Positions 10,323 to 21,496 of a stretch of 64,000 nucleotides of DNA are shown here, piece by piece. Position 1 is the stretch's first letter, and each line of letters starts with the position of its first letter. The DNA comes from Shinisaurus crocodilurus (Eukaryota > Chordata > Lepidosauria > Squamata > Shinisauridae), in assembly GCA_021292165.1 (NCBI GenBank), contig CM037878.1:289464971-289528970 (forward strand). Reading direction: 5' to 3'. The notes beneath the pieces were generated by a model. The model saw only the letters and a list, made by a program, of their open reading frames with translations. It searched no databases and was not told where the DNA came from. A program made the translations under genes and the position numbers.

Positions 10323-10384
10323 AACAGGGAGGCAGATGTTGCCGCTGCTGAGGCTGGGGGAAGGATGATGTGCAGCTTGTAGGC

Positions 10385-10519
10385 CAGTGTTCTCCAACCT
10401 TGGGTCCCCAGATGTTTTTGGCCTACAACTCCCAGCATGCCCCAGCCAGCTATGCTGGCTGGGGCATGCTGGGAGTTGTAGGCCAAAAACATCTGGGGAC
10501 CCAAGGTTGGAGAACACTG
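10385..10519. mobile_element. Family A hairpin hAT MITE
   Basis: 135-base palindrome flanked by TTGTAGGC (10377-10384) and TTGTAGGT (10520-10527). The right duplication is shared with a second foldback that starts at 10528. Confidence 0.9.
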
Positions 10520-10527
10520 TTGTAGGT

Positions 10528-10649
10528 CATGGCTCTCCAGCCTTGCTGGCCTACAGCTCCCAGCATACCCAGCCAGCGTGGCTAATGGCAAGGGATTCTG
10601 GGAGCTGTAGTCCAGCAACATCTGGGGACCCCAAGGTTGGAGAGCCCTG
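10528..10649. mobile_element. Diverged family A/C foldback sharing the same target
   Basis: Inverted ends GGCTCTCCAGCCTTG and CAAGGTTGGAGAGCC. Flanked by perfect TTGTAGGT on both sides (10520-10527, 10650-10657). The arms are more diverged than in the adjoining family A copy, so it looks older. Confidence 0.75.
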
Positions 10650-11384
10650 TTGTAGGTCTTTCAGGAAGGCGGGCAAGCCAGGCCAGGGACACAGGCAGCA
10701 TGTTCCGGGCAGAAAACGCAGGCGCTCGAGGTGGGCCCTGATGCTTGGAGACGTCCCGAACGATGCCCGTTAAAATAAGGGACCTCCGGCGAACCGCAGG
10801 TAACACCTGCTCATTTGTTCATCCTACAGTCTCGGCAGTCTGGCGTGCCGCCGCGGAGTCAGTCCCGGAAAGCATTTTTTGAAATGACAGGCTGCGTGGA
10901 AAGGGACGCTCTGTAGGGGAAGCGTCTGTGTTAGCGGTTTCGGAAGGAATGCTCAGTTCTGCAAGCTCGTAAATTATAGGGCGTGCAAAGACTCTCTTCC
11001 CGGAAACTTGCTGCTGAACTTCGAGAAAACTGTGGCTGGGGCTGCTCCCCCCCCCCCCCCAACAATCCAAATTACGGTATGCACCGAAGAAGAAATGCGA
11101 AGTCTGCCATCATGTTAACAACAACAAAAAGTAATAATAGCTTAATTTGCACAATTAATCTGCATATGTTGACTCACTAATTCGCAGGGATGGGAAGAAC
11201 ATGGGAAGACTCGTGTTTTAGTTTGTGGATCCCTTTTGAAATCAGCAGCTGGGAAAAGTAGCATCTAAATGTGAAGTAACAAAACATAATATGGGAAGAA
11301 GGCCTGAGATGGAGACTAGGGGGAGAGGAGAACTGTATCTGTGAAACAGTTGCCATGTGAGGAAAAACAGGGTATTGCACCCTA
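10650..11384. other. Unique intronic stretch
   Basis: No repeat family recognised apart from a C run near 11047. No exon recognised. Confidence 0.35.
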
Positions 11385-11460
11385 CAGCAGCCTTCCCCCA
11401 ATCTGGCACCCTCCAGAAGTGTTGGGCCCAAACTCCCATCATCCACGGCCATGTTGTCTG
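11385..11460. mobile_element. Family C left half
   Basis: CAGCCTTCCCCCAATCTGGC then CAAACTCCCATCATCCACGG. The right half is missing, and a CR1 LINE starts immediately after it. Confidence 0.55.
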
Positions 11461-11466
11461 TGTGCC

Positions 11467-12370
11467 AACACAATGCTTATCAAATTTGCAGATGACACAA
11501 AGTTGGGTGGAACAGCTAATACTCTGGAAGACAGAAACAAAATTCAAAGCGACCTCGATAGGCTGGAGCGCTGGGCCGAAAACAACAGAATGAGATTTAA
11601 TAGGGATAAATGCCAAGTGCTGCACCTAGGGAGAGGAAACCAAATGCAGAGTTACAGAATGGGGGACACTTGGCTCAACAATACTACAAGTGAGAAGGAT
11701 CTTGGAATTGTGGTAGATCACAAACTGAATATGAGCCAGCAATGCGATGTGGCTGCAAAGAAGGCAAATGCTATTTTGGGCTGCATTAATAGAAGTATAG
11801 CATTCAAATCGTGTGAAGTGATAATTCCCCTTTACTCGGCACTGGTTAGGCCTCATCTTGAGTACTGCGTCCAGTTCTGGGCACCACACTTTCAGAAGGA
11901 CGTAGACAAACTGGAGAGGGTTCAGAGGAGGGCAACAAGGATGATAAAGGGACTGGAAACAAGACCCTATGAGGAGAGACTGAAAGAACGGGGCATGTTT
12001 AGCCTTCAGAAGAGGAGACTGAGGGGAGATATGATCGCACTCTTCCAGTACTTGAAGGGTTGTCACACAGAGGAGGGCCAGGATCTCTTCTCGATCATCC
12101 CAGTTTGCAGGACACGGAATCATGGGCTCAAGTTACAGGAAGCCAGATTCTACCTAAACATCAGGAAAAATTTCCTGACTGTCCGAGCAATAAGACAATG
12201 GAACCAACTACCTAGGGAGGTGATGGGCTCTCCCACTCTGGAGGCATTCAAGGTGCGGCTGGACAGCCATCTGTCGGGGATGCTTTGACTTGGATTCCTG
12301 GATGAGTGGGGGGGTTGGACTCGATGACCTGGTAGGCCCCTTCCAACTCTACTTTTCTATGATTCTATAC
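11467..12370 (+). mobile_element. CR1 LINE, 5'-truncated, frame open
   Basis: Encodes the C-terminal part of CR1 ORF2. The reverse transcriptase motif FADD lies at 11485-11496, followed by the thumb region with [36 protein letters not shown] and AIRQWNQLPREV, ending with a stop near 12288. The 3' UTR has GGGGTTGGACTCGATGACCT and ends in the CR1-type TCTATGATTCTAT repeats. The frame is unbroken for about 270 codons, so the insertion is fairly young. It cannot move alone, because the endonuclease and ORF1 are absent. Confidence 0.9.
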
Positions 12371-12782
12371 AGGTGCAGACTCATATGACTAAATGCTCTT
12401 CCATGTTATTGGAACAACAACCAAGCCCTGCACATAGTAAACTAGCATGTCAGGGAGAAGAACATTTCTGTTAGATGCTAACTTTCTATGTACATGGATT
12501 TATTTATTTATTTTGGTATGGAGCAGCACTGTCATGTAGAGTCCACACCAGTAGGCTGAAGAAGTACACTACAGCCCACCTTGGTGGGAATGGAGTGAGA
12601 GATGGGCAGGAAGTGGGTGGAGGGAGAAACTGGGGAGAGAGAAGGAAAGAAAGAAAGAAAGAAAGAAAGAGCACACATCAGGGAGGGGGTGATGGTTGAG
12701 GGAAATGAGTTTCTTCCATGGCTTGAAGATGTGTGTGGTCAATTATTTTACCAGCTGAAATGTTGGCTGCAGGCCTCTAGAG
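12371..12782. other. Unique stretch with a GAAA microsatellite
   Basis: GAAA repeats at about 12643-12669. Otherwise unremarkable. Confidence 0.4.
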
Positions 12783-12896
12783 CAGTGTTCTCCAACCTTG
12801 GGTCCCCAGATGTGTTTGGCCTACAACTCCCATGGCTGGGGCATGCTGGGAGTTGTAGGCCAAACACATCTGGGGACCCAAGGTTGGAGAACACTG
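12783..12896. mobile_element. Family A hairpin hAT MITE, centre deleted
   Basis: 114 bases. The arms read AGATGTGTTTGG and its mirror, and part of the central stem is lost so the left arm is shorter. Flanks CTCTAGAG and CTCTAGAC match at 7 of 8. Confidence 0.9.
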
Positions 12897-12973
12897 CTCT
12901 AGACTCAGTCTGGTGCTGCACACAAGCTAATGAGGCCTTATTACCAAATGTGAGATGGTGAGCCAAGACAGAG

Positions 12974-13225
12974 AAGCCAACCTGGCGTAGTGGTGAGAGT
13001 GCTCGACTGGGACTCGGGAGACCCGGGTTCTAGTCCCCACTCAGCCATGAAGCTCACTGGAGTGACTTTAGGCCAGTCACGGACTCTCAGCCCAACCTAC
13101 CTCACAGGGTCGTTGTGAGGATAAAATGGAGAGGAGGAGGAGGAGGATTATGTAAGTTGCCTTGGGTTCCTTGCAGGAAAAAAAAGGTGGGATATGAAGT
13201 AGATATAAATAAATAAATGTGATTC
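12974..13225 (+). mobile_element. Sauria-type tRNA-derived SINE
   Basis: GGCGTAGTGGTGAGAGTGCT, box B-like GGGTTCTAGTCCCC, AGCTCACTGGAGTGACTTTA and tail GGTGGGATATGAAGTAGATA. Full length, with a GAG-rich expansion at 13131-13148. Confidence 0.85.
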
Positions 13226-13265
13226 AGTGAAGAAAGCCCTGGGTGAATACCAAGAACGGTATACC

Positions 13266-13330
13266 TTTCTGACTGGGGATGATGGGAGTTGTAGTCCACC
13301 ACAAAGGCACCAGGTTGGCGATGGCTGCTC
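13266..13330. mobile_element. Family C right half
   Basis: GATGATGGGAGTTGTAGTCC then AGGCACCAGGTTGGCGATGG. Confidence 0.55.
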
Positions 13331-14802
13331 TACAGGTTTCCTTGGTGCTGGAGGGAGCCCAGGGCGTGTTTAGAAAGCCTGTAGTCTGCAGGGACTACAT
13401 CAGAATAGCCAGCACCACCCTCTCCTGTGGGCAGCCCGTATGCATGCCGCTCTTGGTATGCGCTCAGGGCTTTTTGCTGATAAGGCCTCATTAGCTAGTG
13501 TGCTGGGTCTCACAGCAAAGGCGCCCCCAGGCCCGGTTGCTGCGAATGGAATGACTTACTGGAGGCAGTCTGTTGGGTCAGTGTCGAGAAGACCTGTACG
13601 CTCCCAGGGTTTTGAAGTGTTCTATAAAATGGGCCTTCTAAGCAGCAGGAAGCATGAGGACTAGAGCTTTGAGTCACACAAATGCGTCAGAGGGAGGGGT
13701 CACCTGTCTGTCACTTAAATCCTAGGGGGTGTGAGGAAACGCTGTCCCCTGTGACATGGTGTGGTGATCACACCTCATCAGCATGCAGGCAAAATCCCAC
13801 GTACGGTACATGCTGAAGCTGTTCTGGTGCTTTGCTGAGTCTGGAGGTTTCTGGTATAACTTCACCAGAAACCACCAGTCGGAGACCAGAACTCGCCAAA
13901 GTCTGTTTCAACAAAGCCTGTCCCACTCTACAAAGGATTCCTTCCCAACAGTCATCCCAAAATTATAGTTTGTGAGGCATTTGTCACTAACTTTCAGTTT
14001 TATCTCCAGAGCTATTCAGACAATGCTTTCTGATTATGTTTCCCTGCACCCTTTCTCTGGATTGCTCAAGGCGGGGTCCATTCTCACAACAACCCTGTGA
14101 TGCAGATCAGCCAGGAGAGTAACTAGCCCCAAGTAAGCCAGTGAGCTTTGCCAATGAACGGGGCTTTGTTGCTTCTCCCAGTCTATCCACTTTGTGTTCC
14201 GCTGCAGTGCCGAGATTTGCAGTGTATTCTTCCCACTGGGGTACATCAAACAGTGCACTCCTTGTTGGTCCCAGCAGATATTTTATTGGACCCACTTGGG
14301 TTACTGCAGTAGTGTGCCAGCTTTTGAGTTTAACTGAACTGCTCATCTGGCATAATGGAAGCAAGCCCACAGGGTTCCTCCAAGCCTGGAGATGCCTGCC
14401 TCCCAATTAATGTTTGTAATTGTGTGACGTGCCGTGAGGACCTTTGACTGAAAAAGTGGGGTGCAAAAGTTTCACTGCTGGGCTCCTTGCTCAGTTCTAG
14501 TCACGAGCCGCTAGCCGTGTATTCTGGATCCGAAGATGCCATGCCAGCCCTGTCCGTCAGAAAGCCTCGTCCGGGTCTCATTGAGCTGGCTGGATCAGCG
14601 TTGCAACGGAGAAGCCACTTTGGCTGGTTACGTCTGTGGAAGGCTGCTTTAGCGTGCAGCTCACCCTTGCTGGATGGGACACGTGGGCCTTCAATGCACT
14701 TCTCAGTTATCCTGACACAACAGTCTTGTCAGGTAGAACAGTGCAATTATCCCTATATTGCAGGTGAGGGACTGAGGCTGCAGAACAATGGATTGTCTAA
14801 GG
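13331..14802. other. Long mostly unique intronic stretch
   Basis: Only a diverged SINE/MIR-like piece (TCTCACAACAACCCTGTGAT, 14083-14155) stands out. Open frames here lack splice-supported homology that I recognise. Confidence 0.4.
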
Positions 14803-14937
14803 CAGTGTTCTCCAACCTTAGGTCCCCAGATGTTTTTGGCCTACAACTCCCAGCATGCCCCAGCCAGCGTAGCTGGCTGGGGCATGCTGGGAGTTGTAGG
14901 CCAAAAACATCTGGGAACCCATGGTTGGAGAACACTG
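14803..14937. mobile_element. Family A hairpin hAT MITE
   Basis: 135 bases, with perfect target duplication GTCTAAGG on both sides. The right arm has two private changes (GGGAACCCATGG), so the palindrome is no longer exact. Confidence 0.92.
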
Positions 14938-15224
14938 GTCTAAGGCTCTGAACGAGCTTCTAGCAAAGTTGGATTGAACTGTTCTCGGGCTCGTGGCTGC
15001 ATCGCTGCTGTGTTGTCTGAACTTCGACAACGCCGACTCTGCGGGCCCTACAAGTGCCGTGTCAACACCTCGCTGTGCGCTCTAACTGGCAGCTCTGGAA
15101 CGCTGGCCGGCCATCTTAACATGCCCAGGGGCCGGGGTTCCAGCCGTGCCTTTGGGCAACGGGGAAGAGTCCGGATCAAGACCGGGCAGTCAGTTGTAAG
15201 TGCTGTTATGTATCTTTCTTCATT
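14938..15224. other. Unique, CpG-containing stretch
   Basis: Open on the + strand for about 90 codons with several CpGs, but no protein family recognised and no convincing splice pair. Left unassigned. Confidence 0.35.
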
Positions 15225-15490
15225 TAAATTTACGTACCGCCCAACTGGCAGGTACAATTGTAAAAAGCCAAAACAGCAATAAAAGAACAACCAAGATGAT
15301 AAATATAATGATTAAAATATTAAAGAGGCAGCAGTAAAGTTAATCCGATTAGAAATTAAAAGCCTGCTGGAAGAGAAAGGACTTAACCTGGCATCTACCA
15401 TGGGCAGGGGGCCACCGCAGAAAAGGCCCTTTTCTTGGCAGACACCCATCGCACCATTGTGGGTGGCGGCACCCAGAGAGGAGCCTCCGA
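15225..15490 (-). mobile_element. L2-like LINE 3' end
   Basis: ACCGCCCAACTGGCAGGTAC, then internal GGCCACCGCAGAAAAGGCCC and CGGCACCCAGAGAGGAGCCT, the reverse of an L2 ORF2 end and 3' UTR. Eroded. Confidence 0.65.
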
Positions 15491-15615
15491 ATATCATCTA
15501 TGATATCTATGATCTTGGCAATTGGGCAGGATCATAGTGGGAGAAGGAGCTCCTTCAGGTCAACTGGCCCTGAACCATTTATATCCTATTCTCTCCCTGT
15601 GTGACTGCTTCCTTA

Positions 15616-15703
15616 GGCTGCAATCCTATATGCATTTACCTGTGAGTAAGTCCCATTGAACACAGTGGCACCTGTGACTGAGTAGACATGCATAGGTTTG
15701 GGC
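15616..15703. repeat. Dispersed CAATCCTATATGCA / GAGTAGACATGCATAG repeat
   Basis: Foldback-like text with GTGAGTAAGTCCCATTGAAC in the middle, a common squamate repeat that borders family D. Confidence 0.5.
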
Positions 15704-15729
15704 TGTTTCTGTGCTATAAATCTGTCTGA

Positions 15730-15860
15730 GGGTGCAATCCTACACATGCTTAGACAGAAAAAAAAAAAAAAGTCCTACAATTCCCAGCATTCCCCAGCCA
15801 GCCATGCTGGCTGGCTGGGGAATGCTGGGAGTTGTAGGACTTTTTTTCTGTGTAAAGGAC
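15730..15860. mobile_element. Family D foldback MITE
   Basis: GGGTGCAATCCTACACATGC, TTAGACAG, an A-run, then a strong hairpin CCTACAATTCCCAGCATTCC / GGAATGCTGGGAGTTGTAGG and a T-run with CTGTGT. The outer right terminus is eroded. The full-structure copy is at 63293. Confidence 0.65.
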
Positions 15861-16203
15861 TCCTGTGTAAAGCACAAGGAATACAGTCTCACCGAACCCC
15901 AGATTTTGCCCCTTTCCGAGAGCAAGCCGTCTCCCCCCCAGTCTAGGAAAATGAGCTTTTGCAAAACATTCTTGCCTTGGCTGTCATCTCGCAAACGGGT
16001 GAGACATTACCTCTTGGTTTATCTGCAGTGCAGTAGCAACGGCTCTGTCTGCTGTTACCTCCAAAACTTCTCACTCTTTGGATAATGTATGTGCAGTTCG
16101 CCGCCACCGATTTCTCCTTGAAGGATCCGATTCAAACAGTCTGGTGCAGGTTTTTTTTGCTTTTCTCTAAAGTTAACTCCTTTGATATAGCAGAGACATC
16201 TTC

Positions 16204-17325
16204 GTGGCCTGGCTAGTTAGCACTTTCCATCTGCTGAAAGCAAAAAGTAAGGTAATTACAACCTCCGTTGTGGAACTTCAGTATGCTGATGATAATGTGG
16301 TCTCCGCACATTCAGAGGATGATCTCCAAACTATCCTAAATGCTTTTGCAGAAGCATATGAAAAACTTGGTCTCTCACTTAACATCAAAAAAACCAAAGT
16401 GCTTCATCAGCAAGTGCAAGCTAACCCTTTGGTGATGCCATCTATCCAGCTTGGCGGGACAATACTGGAAAATGTCGATCATTTTCTCTATCTTGGCAGC
16501 TATCTTTCTGTTACAGCTAACATCGACAGTGAAATCCAGCATCGTCTGAGCTCCGCAAGTGCCGCATTTTCTTGAATGAAACATAGAGTGTTCGAGGATC
16601 GGGATATTTGTAAGAAGACCAAAACACTGGTTTACAAAGCCATTGTATTACCAACTTATTGTATGCCTGCGAAACATGGACTATCTATAAACGTCACTTC
16701 CACCTCCTTGAAAGGTTTCATCAACGTTGCCTCCGGAAAATCCTGCAAATTACTTGGGAAGATAGGCGAACAAATGTCAGTGTACTGGAAGAAGCAAAGA
16801 CTACTAGCATTGAAAAAATGATCCTTCAACGCCAACTTCAGTGGACCGGTCATGTTGTTCGAATGCCTGACTGCCGTCTCCCAAAGCAGTTACTTTACTC
16901 CCAACTCAAGGATGGAAAGCGGAATATCGGTGGTCAATATAAGAGGTTTAAAGATGTTCATAAGGCAAATCTAAAAAAATGCAATATAAACATCGAAAAC
17001 TGGGAAGCTCTGGCCCATGAACGATCTAAATGGAGGTTGGCCTTTCACAAAGGTTCCATGGACTTTGAAGAAGCCTGAGTGCAAGGTGAAAGGGAGAAAC
17101 GTGCTAAGCGAAAAGCACGTCAAATGAATCCTTTACAGGACCATCTTCTATCTGGTAACCTGTGTCCTCACTGTGGGAAGCTGTGTGGATCTAGAATTGG
17201 CCTCCACAGTCACTTACCGACCCATCGCTAGAGTCTACACAATCTTCTTTAGAATTTCCTCCTTTTATCCCGGAAGACAATCTTACTCGGTCACGAGTGA
17301 TCGCCTGATGATGATGAGTTAGCAC
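16204..17325 (+). mobile_element. Non-LTR retrotransposon ORF2 end with terminal zinc finger
   Basis: Reverse transcriptase motif YADD lies at 16282-16293, followed by LGLSLNIKKTKVLH, FLYLGSYLS, LLERFHQRCLRKILQITW and LQWTGHVVRMPD. The last about 25 residues contain CPHCGK and LHSHLPTHR, a C2H2 zinc finger next to the final stop near 17231. Stops at 16573 and 17076 and a frameshift near 16660 show it is dead. The 3' end reads TTACTCGGTCACGAGTGATC followed by TGATGATGA. A reverse copy lies at 47384-47745. I do not assign a clade. Confidence 0.8.
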
Positions 17326-17764
17326 TGGGGACCTGAGTCAGTGACACAAATCCAGACGGATTGCAGACCATGAGTCTCTGCCCAGAGGGCTGCTAAACTG
17401 TTTCACGCAGCTCAAACAGCAAATGGGCCCTCAAGGGCAGGCTGATGCAGGTTGCCTAGAATGGAAACAGAACATTACATGGAATGGAAACAGCACTTTG
17501 CATAAATCTGGCAAATATTTTGTTTTGTTTCCAAATTCCTCTCCCCAAAAATGAGGGTTTATCCAAATGATCAGGGAAGATGTGCGCTCCCATCTGTGGA
17601 TTGGCTTTTATGCGGTAGTCATGGAGTCATAGTATTGGAAGGGACCTTGGAGTCTAACCTCTGCTCGAATCGGGAATAATGGAGTCCGACCTCGTTCCAG
17701 GAATGGAAGTCCCAACTGCAGGAGTCCAACCTCTGCTCGATCCAGGAATCCTGCAACCGTGTGC
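17326..17764. other. Mostly unique, with a CR1 3' scrap
   Basis: AGTCATAGTATTGGAAGGGA near 17628 resembles the reverse of the CR1 3' end, followed by two diverged partial repeats of the TCTAACCTCTGCTCGA text. Confidence 0.4.
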
Positions 17765-18010
17765 AGTTGGGCTTCAGAACCGCTTTCAGCCTAAGGGCCG
17801 AATTCCAGTTTGGAGAAGTTTTTGGGGTGGGCGGGTGGGCATGTTCTACGGGGGGGCAGAGCCAAAGGCAAAAGGGGTGGGGCCAAAATTACCCCCCAAA
17901 ATATCCCGGTATGCTTTCACTTTTTCGCTGCCAGTGACTAAGCCTTAGGAGAGGCATTTCAGCCTTTTAGAACGGGGCTAAACTGCACAAAACCACCGAA
18001 TGGCTGGTGG
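17765..18010 (-). mobile_element. Family G dispersed repeat
   Basis: AACCGCTTTCAGCCTAAGGG and GGGGTGGGGCCAAAATTACC are the reverse of the block at 28268-28525, and GGAGAGGCATTTCAGCC matches the G margin. Confidence 0.55.
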
Positions 18011-18175
18011 TTGGAGGACAGGGGGTGTGGCAGGGAAAGGGTGTGGCAGGGAAAGTGGGTGGGGCTAGATTGGGACTTCAGGGAGGTGAATTGGGGCCCC
18101 GAGGGGGCCTCTGCATAAATAGCTAGCTACAGTCCGTCAAGCCCTGGTTGTAGAGGTCATATGACTTTCCATTCA

Positions 18176-18445
18176 TCACATCAGAAGGGCCCTGCTGGAT
18201 CAGACCGAAGTATCTCTAGTCCCCCATCCTTTTTCCCACTGTGGCCAGTGAGATGCCTCCAAAAAGCCCACGAGCAAGACAGGGAGACAATAGCACCCTC
18301 TTCTGCTGCTATCATGCAGCAACTGGTATTCGGAGATATACTGCCACTGAAGATGGAGGTTCTATACATAGCCCTTGATAGACTTTCCTCCTCCTCCCCC
18401 CCTCCATGATTTTTTCTAATCTTCTTAAAAGCCATCTAAGGCAGC
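18176..18445 (-). mobile_element. CR1-like LINE 3' segment
   Basis: AGGGCCCTGCTGGATCAGAC, AGATGCCTCCAAAAAGCCCA and CCATGATTTTTTCTAATCTT are the reverse complement of the non-coding 3' block seen at 57768-57965 and 60795-61075. Confidence 0.65.
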
Positions 18446-18489
18446 AGTCGTGTCCACTTGTGTGTTCCCAGTTCACACACAACGGTAGC

Positions 18490-18800
18490 AAATTATGAGT
18501 TAATTAACCCACAATTTTCAGGGTCGTGTGCCACTGTTGCTTTGCATAATCAACCTCCAATTGGAGGTTGTTCCATGATGTGCAAGCCAGGACACCATGG
18601 GTTATTTGTGGGTGGGTTAAGCAACCCACAGTTGACATATGATTAGTTCTTGGGCTAACTGTGGGCTGCTTAACCCATGAATAACGCACAGTGTACAGGT
18701 TCACGTGTCATGAAACAACCTCTGATCAGGCCGTTTGGAGGTTGATTATGCAAAATGGCACTGCGCATGCGCAACCCAGCAAATCACGGGTTAATTAAAG
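18490..18800. repeat. Multi-level foldback (family E style)
   Basis: The outer pair is GAGTTAATTAACCCA and GGGTTAATTAAA. A middle pair is TGCATAATCAACCTCCA and GGAGGTTGATTATGCA. The inner pair is GGGTTAAGCAACCCACAG and CTGTGGGCTGCTTAACCC. The three nested pairs can form one long stem of about 310 bases. Confidence 0.7.
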
Positions 18801-19234
18801 CTCAGAAATAGACTGATCCCAAGTTTGAGATGAGTCTTATTTCTGAGCTTTAGTTTGAGAGTTCAGTTCATTATTTAGTTTTAAATCACACACAAAAAGG
18901 ATTCAGCCTTGCAAACCACATCCTTTCCGAAATCAGATACCCAGCCCCTTGCATGCCCGGGGCAAGCCTGAACCACATCCCTTCCCAAATCACCTGCCAT
19001 TGTCTGCTGCACCCTCCAACGACCCATTGATTATTGTCCTCTCTCCTAGATAGAAAATCTCCCATTAACTATTGTCCTCTCCCCTAAATAGAAAATCTCC
19101 ACTCCCAGCAGGCTCAATTGACCTACATTTCCCAGTCACTGGAAGCTTGTGCAGACACCACCTCCCTTGCTTTTCAGATGCGGCCCTCTGATCAGATTGG
19201 CTGCAACAGCAGTCGGGCCGAGCTAGCTAGAATT
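18801..19234. other. Unique stretch with small local duplications
   Basis: GCTCAGAAATAGACT faces GTCTTATTTCTGAGC as a short stem. ATTGTCCTCTCTCCTAGATA and ATTGTCCTCTCCCCTAAATA form a roughly 45-base tandem pair around 19033-19100. Confidence 0.45.
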
Positions 19235-19725
19235 ATAGAATCATAGAATCATAGAAAAGTAGAGTTGGAAGGGGCCTACAAGGCCATCGAGTCCAACCCC
19301 CTGCTCAATGCAGGAATCCAGGTCAAAGCATCCCTGACAGATGTCTGTCCAGCTGCACCTTGAATGCCTCCAGAGTGGGAGAGCCCACCACCTCCCTAGG
19401 TAGTTGATTCCATTGTCTTATTGCTCTGACAGTCAGGAAATTTTTCCTGATGTTTAGGTGGAATCTAGGTTCCTGTAACTTGAGCCCATTATTCCGTGTC
19501 CTGCAAACTGGGATGGTCGAGAAGAGATCTTTGCCCTCCTCTGTGTGACATCCCTTCAAATACTGGAAGAGTGCGATCATATCTCCCCTCAGTCTCCTCT
19601 TCTGAAGGCTAAACATGCCCAGTTCTCTCAGTCTCTCCTCACAGGGCCTTGTTTCCAGTCCCTTTATCATCCTTGTTGCCCTCCTCTGAACCCTCTCCAG
19701 TTTGTCTACGTCCTTCTTAGAGCTA
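19235..19725 (-). mobile_element. CR1 LINE 3' end
   Basis: Opens with ATAGAATCATAGAATCATAG repeats and GAGTTGGAAGGGGCCTACAA. The reverse frame encodes [16 protein letters not shown] through AIRQWNQLPREVV and LSGML. The frame is intact, so the copy is fairly recent. Confidence 0.88.
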
Positions 19726-21375
19726 TGCAAGGAGGCAGGCTTGTAAGGGAGCCAGCTCTCCGAGCGCAAGGAGCCCCAGTGACAAAGTGCCTCACCCGCA
19801 GGGCAAAGAGGCCTGGGCAGTCAGCTCATCCCTCCCTTCTCATAGTAAGTAACTGTAAATAAACAACGATAAATATGAATGAATGAATAACTTTATTGAA
19901 TAAGTCTTCTGACCATTTAAAAAAACAAAAAAAAACAAATAAACATTAAAACAAACAAACGTTGGAAAGAAAACTTTACGTTAGAATTAAAAGCCATATA
20001 TTATAATTAGGAATCTCATATTAAAATTTAAAACTTTACATTAAAATTGTCAAACGATATAGGTACATACATACAATATAGTTTGAAACTAACACTTGAT
20101 AAAACCAACAATATAAAACCCCTTGCATATTAAAAACATTTAATAAAACTTCCTGGCTCTATAAATTTATAAAGATGTTACCAAGCTATGGTTTTAGTCT
20201 GGAGGCAATAAACGTTTCTAGCACCAATATGAGGAATGCTGTTAAATTAAGGATTTCAGATATTAGAAGTCAGACTGATATAGTTGCACTGTCGAATTCA
20301 AGGGCCGTGAAATGGCTAGCTAGAACTAAATTTCAATTCAAGGAAGAGAAATATTTGTTTTTTTGATATGAAACTATAAATATAAACAAATAACTATAAA
20401 TAAATCCCCCACCTTCTCCTAGTAAACAACTTAGTTTTCCAGGTAAACAAAACCAGTAATAGCAATAAAATAAAAGTTATGGTGGTTGGAAATCAGCAGG
20501 GGTGTGGGGGCTATTCAGGGTATTGTGCTGAGTGCCCCCCACCCCATGCATAACTTTATAAATATCATGTCTCTCTGACGGTCGAGGTAGAATTTGAACC
20601 CTTGCCCAAATCCACTGTGGTGTGACTCTCTCACCTTCCTGCCAGAAAAAGGAACTGACTCCTTGATCTCTCTCTCTCTCTCTCTCTGCACTAATTTAGA
20701 TGCACATCTATTTTTGTCATCTTCTCAAAGGGATAAGAGAACATTGCAGGTGGTTTCTCTCTGCTCCCACCCCTTGCACTCTGCAATCTCCATGTCTATG
20801 GAGAATGTAAAGCACTATATAATTGGAATGGTTGAGACTTGCAACCCATCCAAATTATGGTATATGTGTCTGTTACTTTTTAAAGTTGGCACCTGCAATT
20901 TTTGTGGTTGTTGTTTTTTGGGGCATGTGTTTCTCGTTTCCTCTGGAAGAAACATGGGATAATTAATAGATTAAAGGAAGGTGGGCTGATGTTTCTCTCC
21001 CCTGAGCTCAGGTCTGTCTTCTGCTCTCTCTGTGTGAGTCAGTCTGAAGCACCCAAGGCTGCCCCACAAACCCGTAGCTTGATTCTGGGCCCTCCGCGCC
21101 CTGCATGGCCCACTGGACAGACTTTTCCCCCCATCGGAACCTGGAAAGGGCAGGCCCAATTTTGCGCGCCCCCCTCCCACGAGAACCTGTTTCCCTTGCC
21201 TTCAGGCCAGGTAAAGATCTAACTTTGGGCTATCCTTTTACCTCTCCATTGTTCATTTCCAGGAAGCAGGTACATAATTTAAAAGAGCGCGTACATCCGT
21301 GAATATTAAAGACTGTTCCAGTACAAAATTTATCTGTGTAAATAACCTCCTCCACAAACAAAGCAACTACTAGAG
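19726..21375. other. Long A/T-rich then unique stretch
   Basis: 19855-20480 is A-rich with AATGAATGAATAACTTTATT and many ATAAA motifs, possibly an old retroelement end, but no second copy is present. 20480-21375 looks unique, with a CT microsatellite at 20671-20687. Confidence 0.35.
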
Positions 21376-21496
21376 CAGTGTTCTCCAACCTTGGGTCCCT
21401 AGATGTTTTTGTCCTACAACTCCCAGCATGCCTGGCTGGGGCATGCTGGGAGTTGTAGGCCAAAAACATCTGGGGACCCAAGGTTGGAGAACACTG
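21376..21496. mobile_element. Family A hairpin hAT MITE, shortened centre
   Basis: 121 bases. The left arm has GGTCCCTAGATG and TTTTGTCC as private changes. Flanks TACTAGAG and CTCTAGAG match at 6 of 8. Confidence 0.88.

Noticed and set aside
11341..12288. Host protein-coding gene with a 315-codon frame
   Set aside because: The protein is the end of a CR1 reverse transcriptase and the DNA ends in CR1 3' repeats. Related copies occur at 19235, 24125, 33591 and 59610.
14487..14951. 154-codon frame on the + strand
   Set aside because: The last third is the translated family A hairpin, and the rest has no recognisable domain or splice context.
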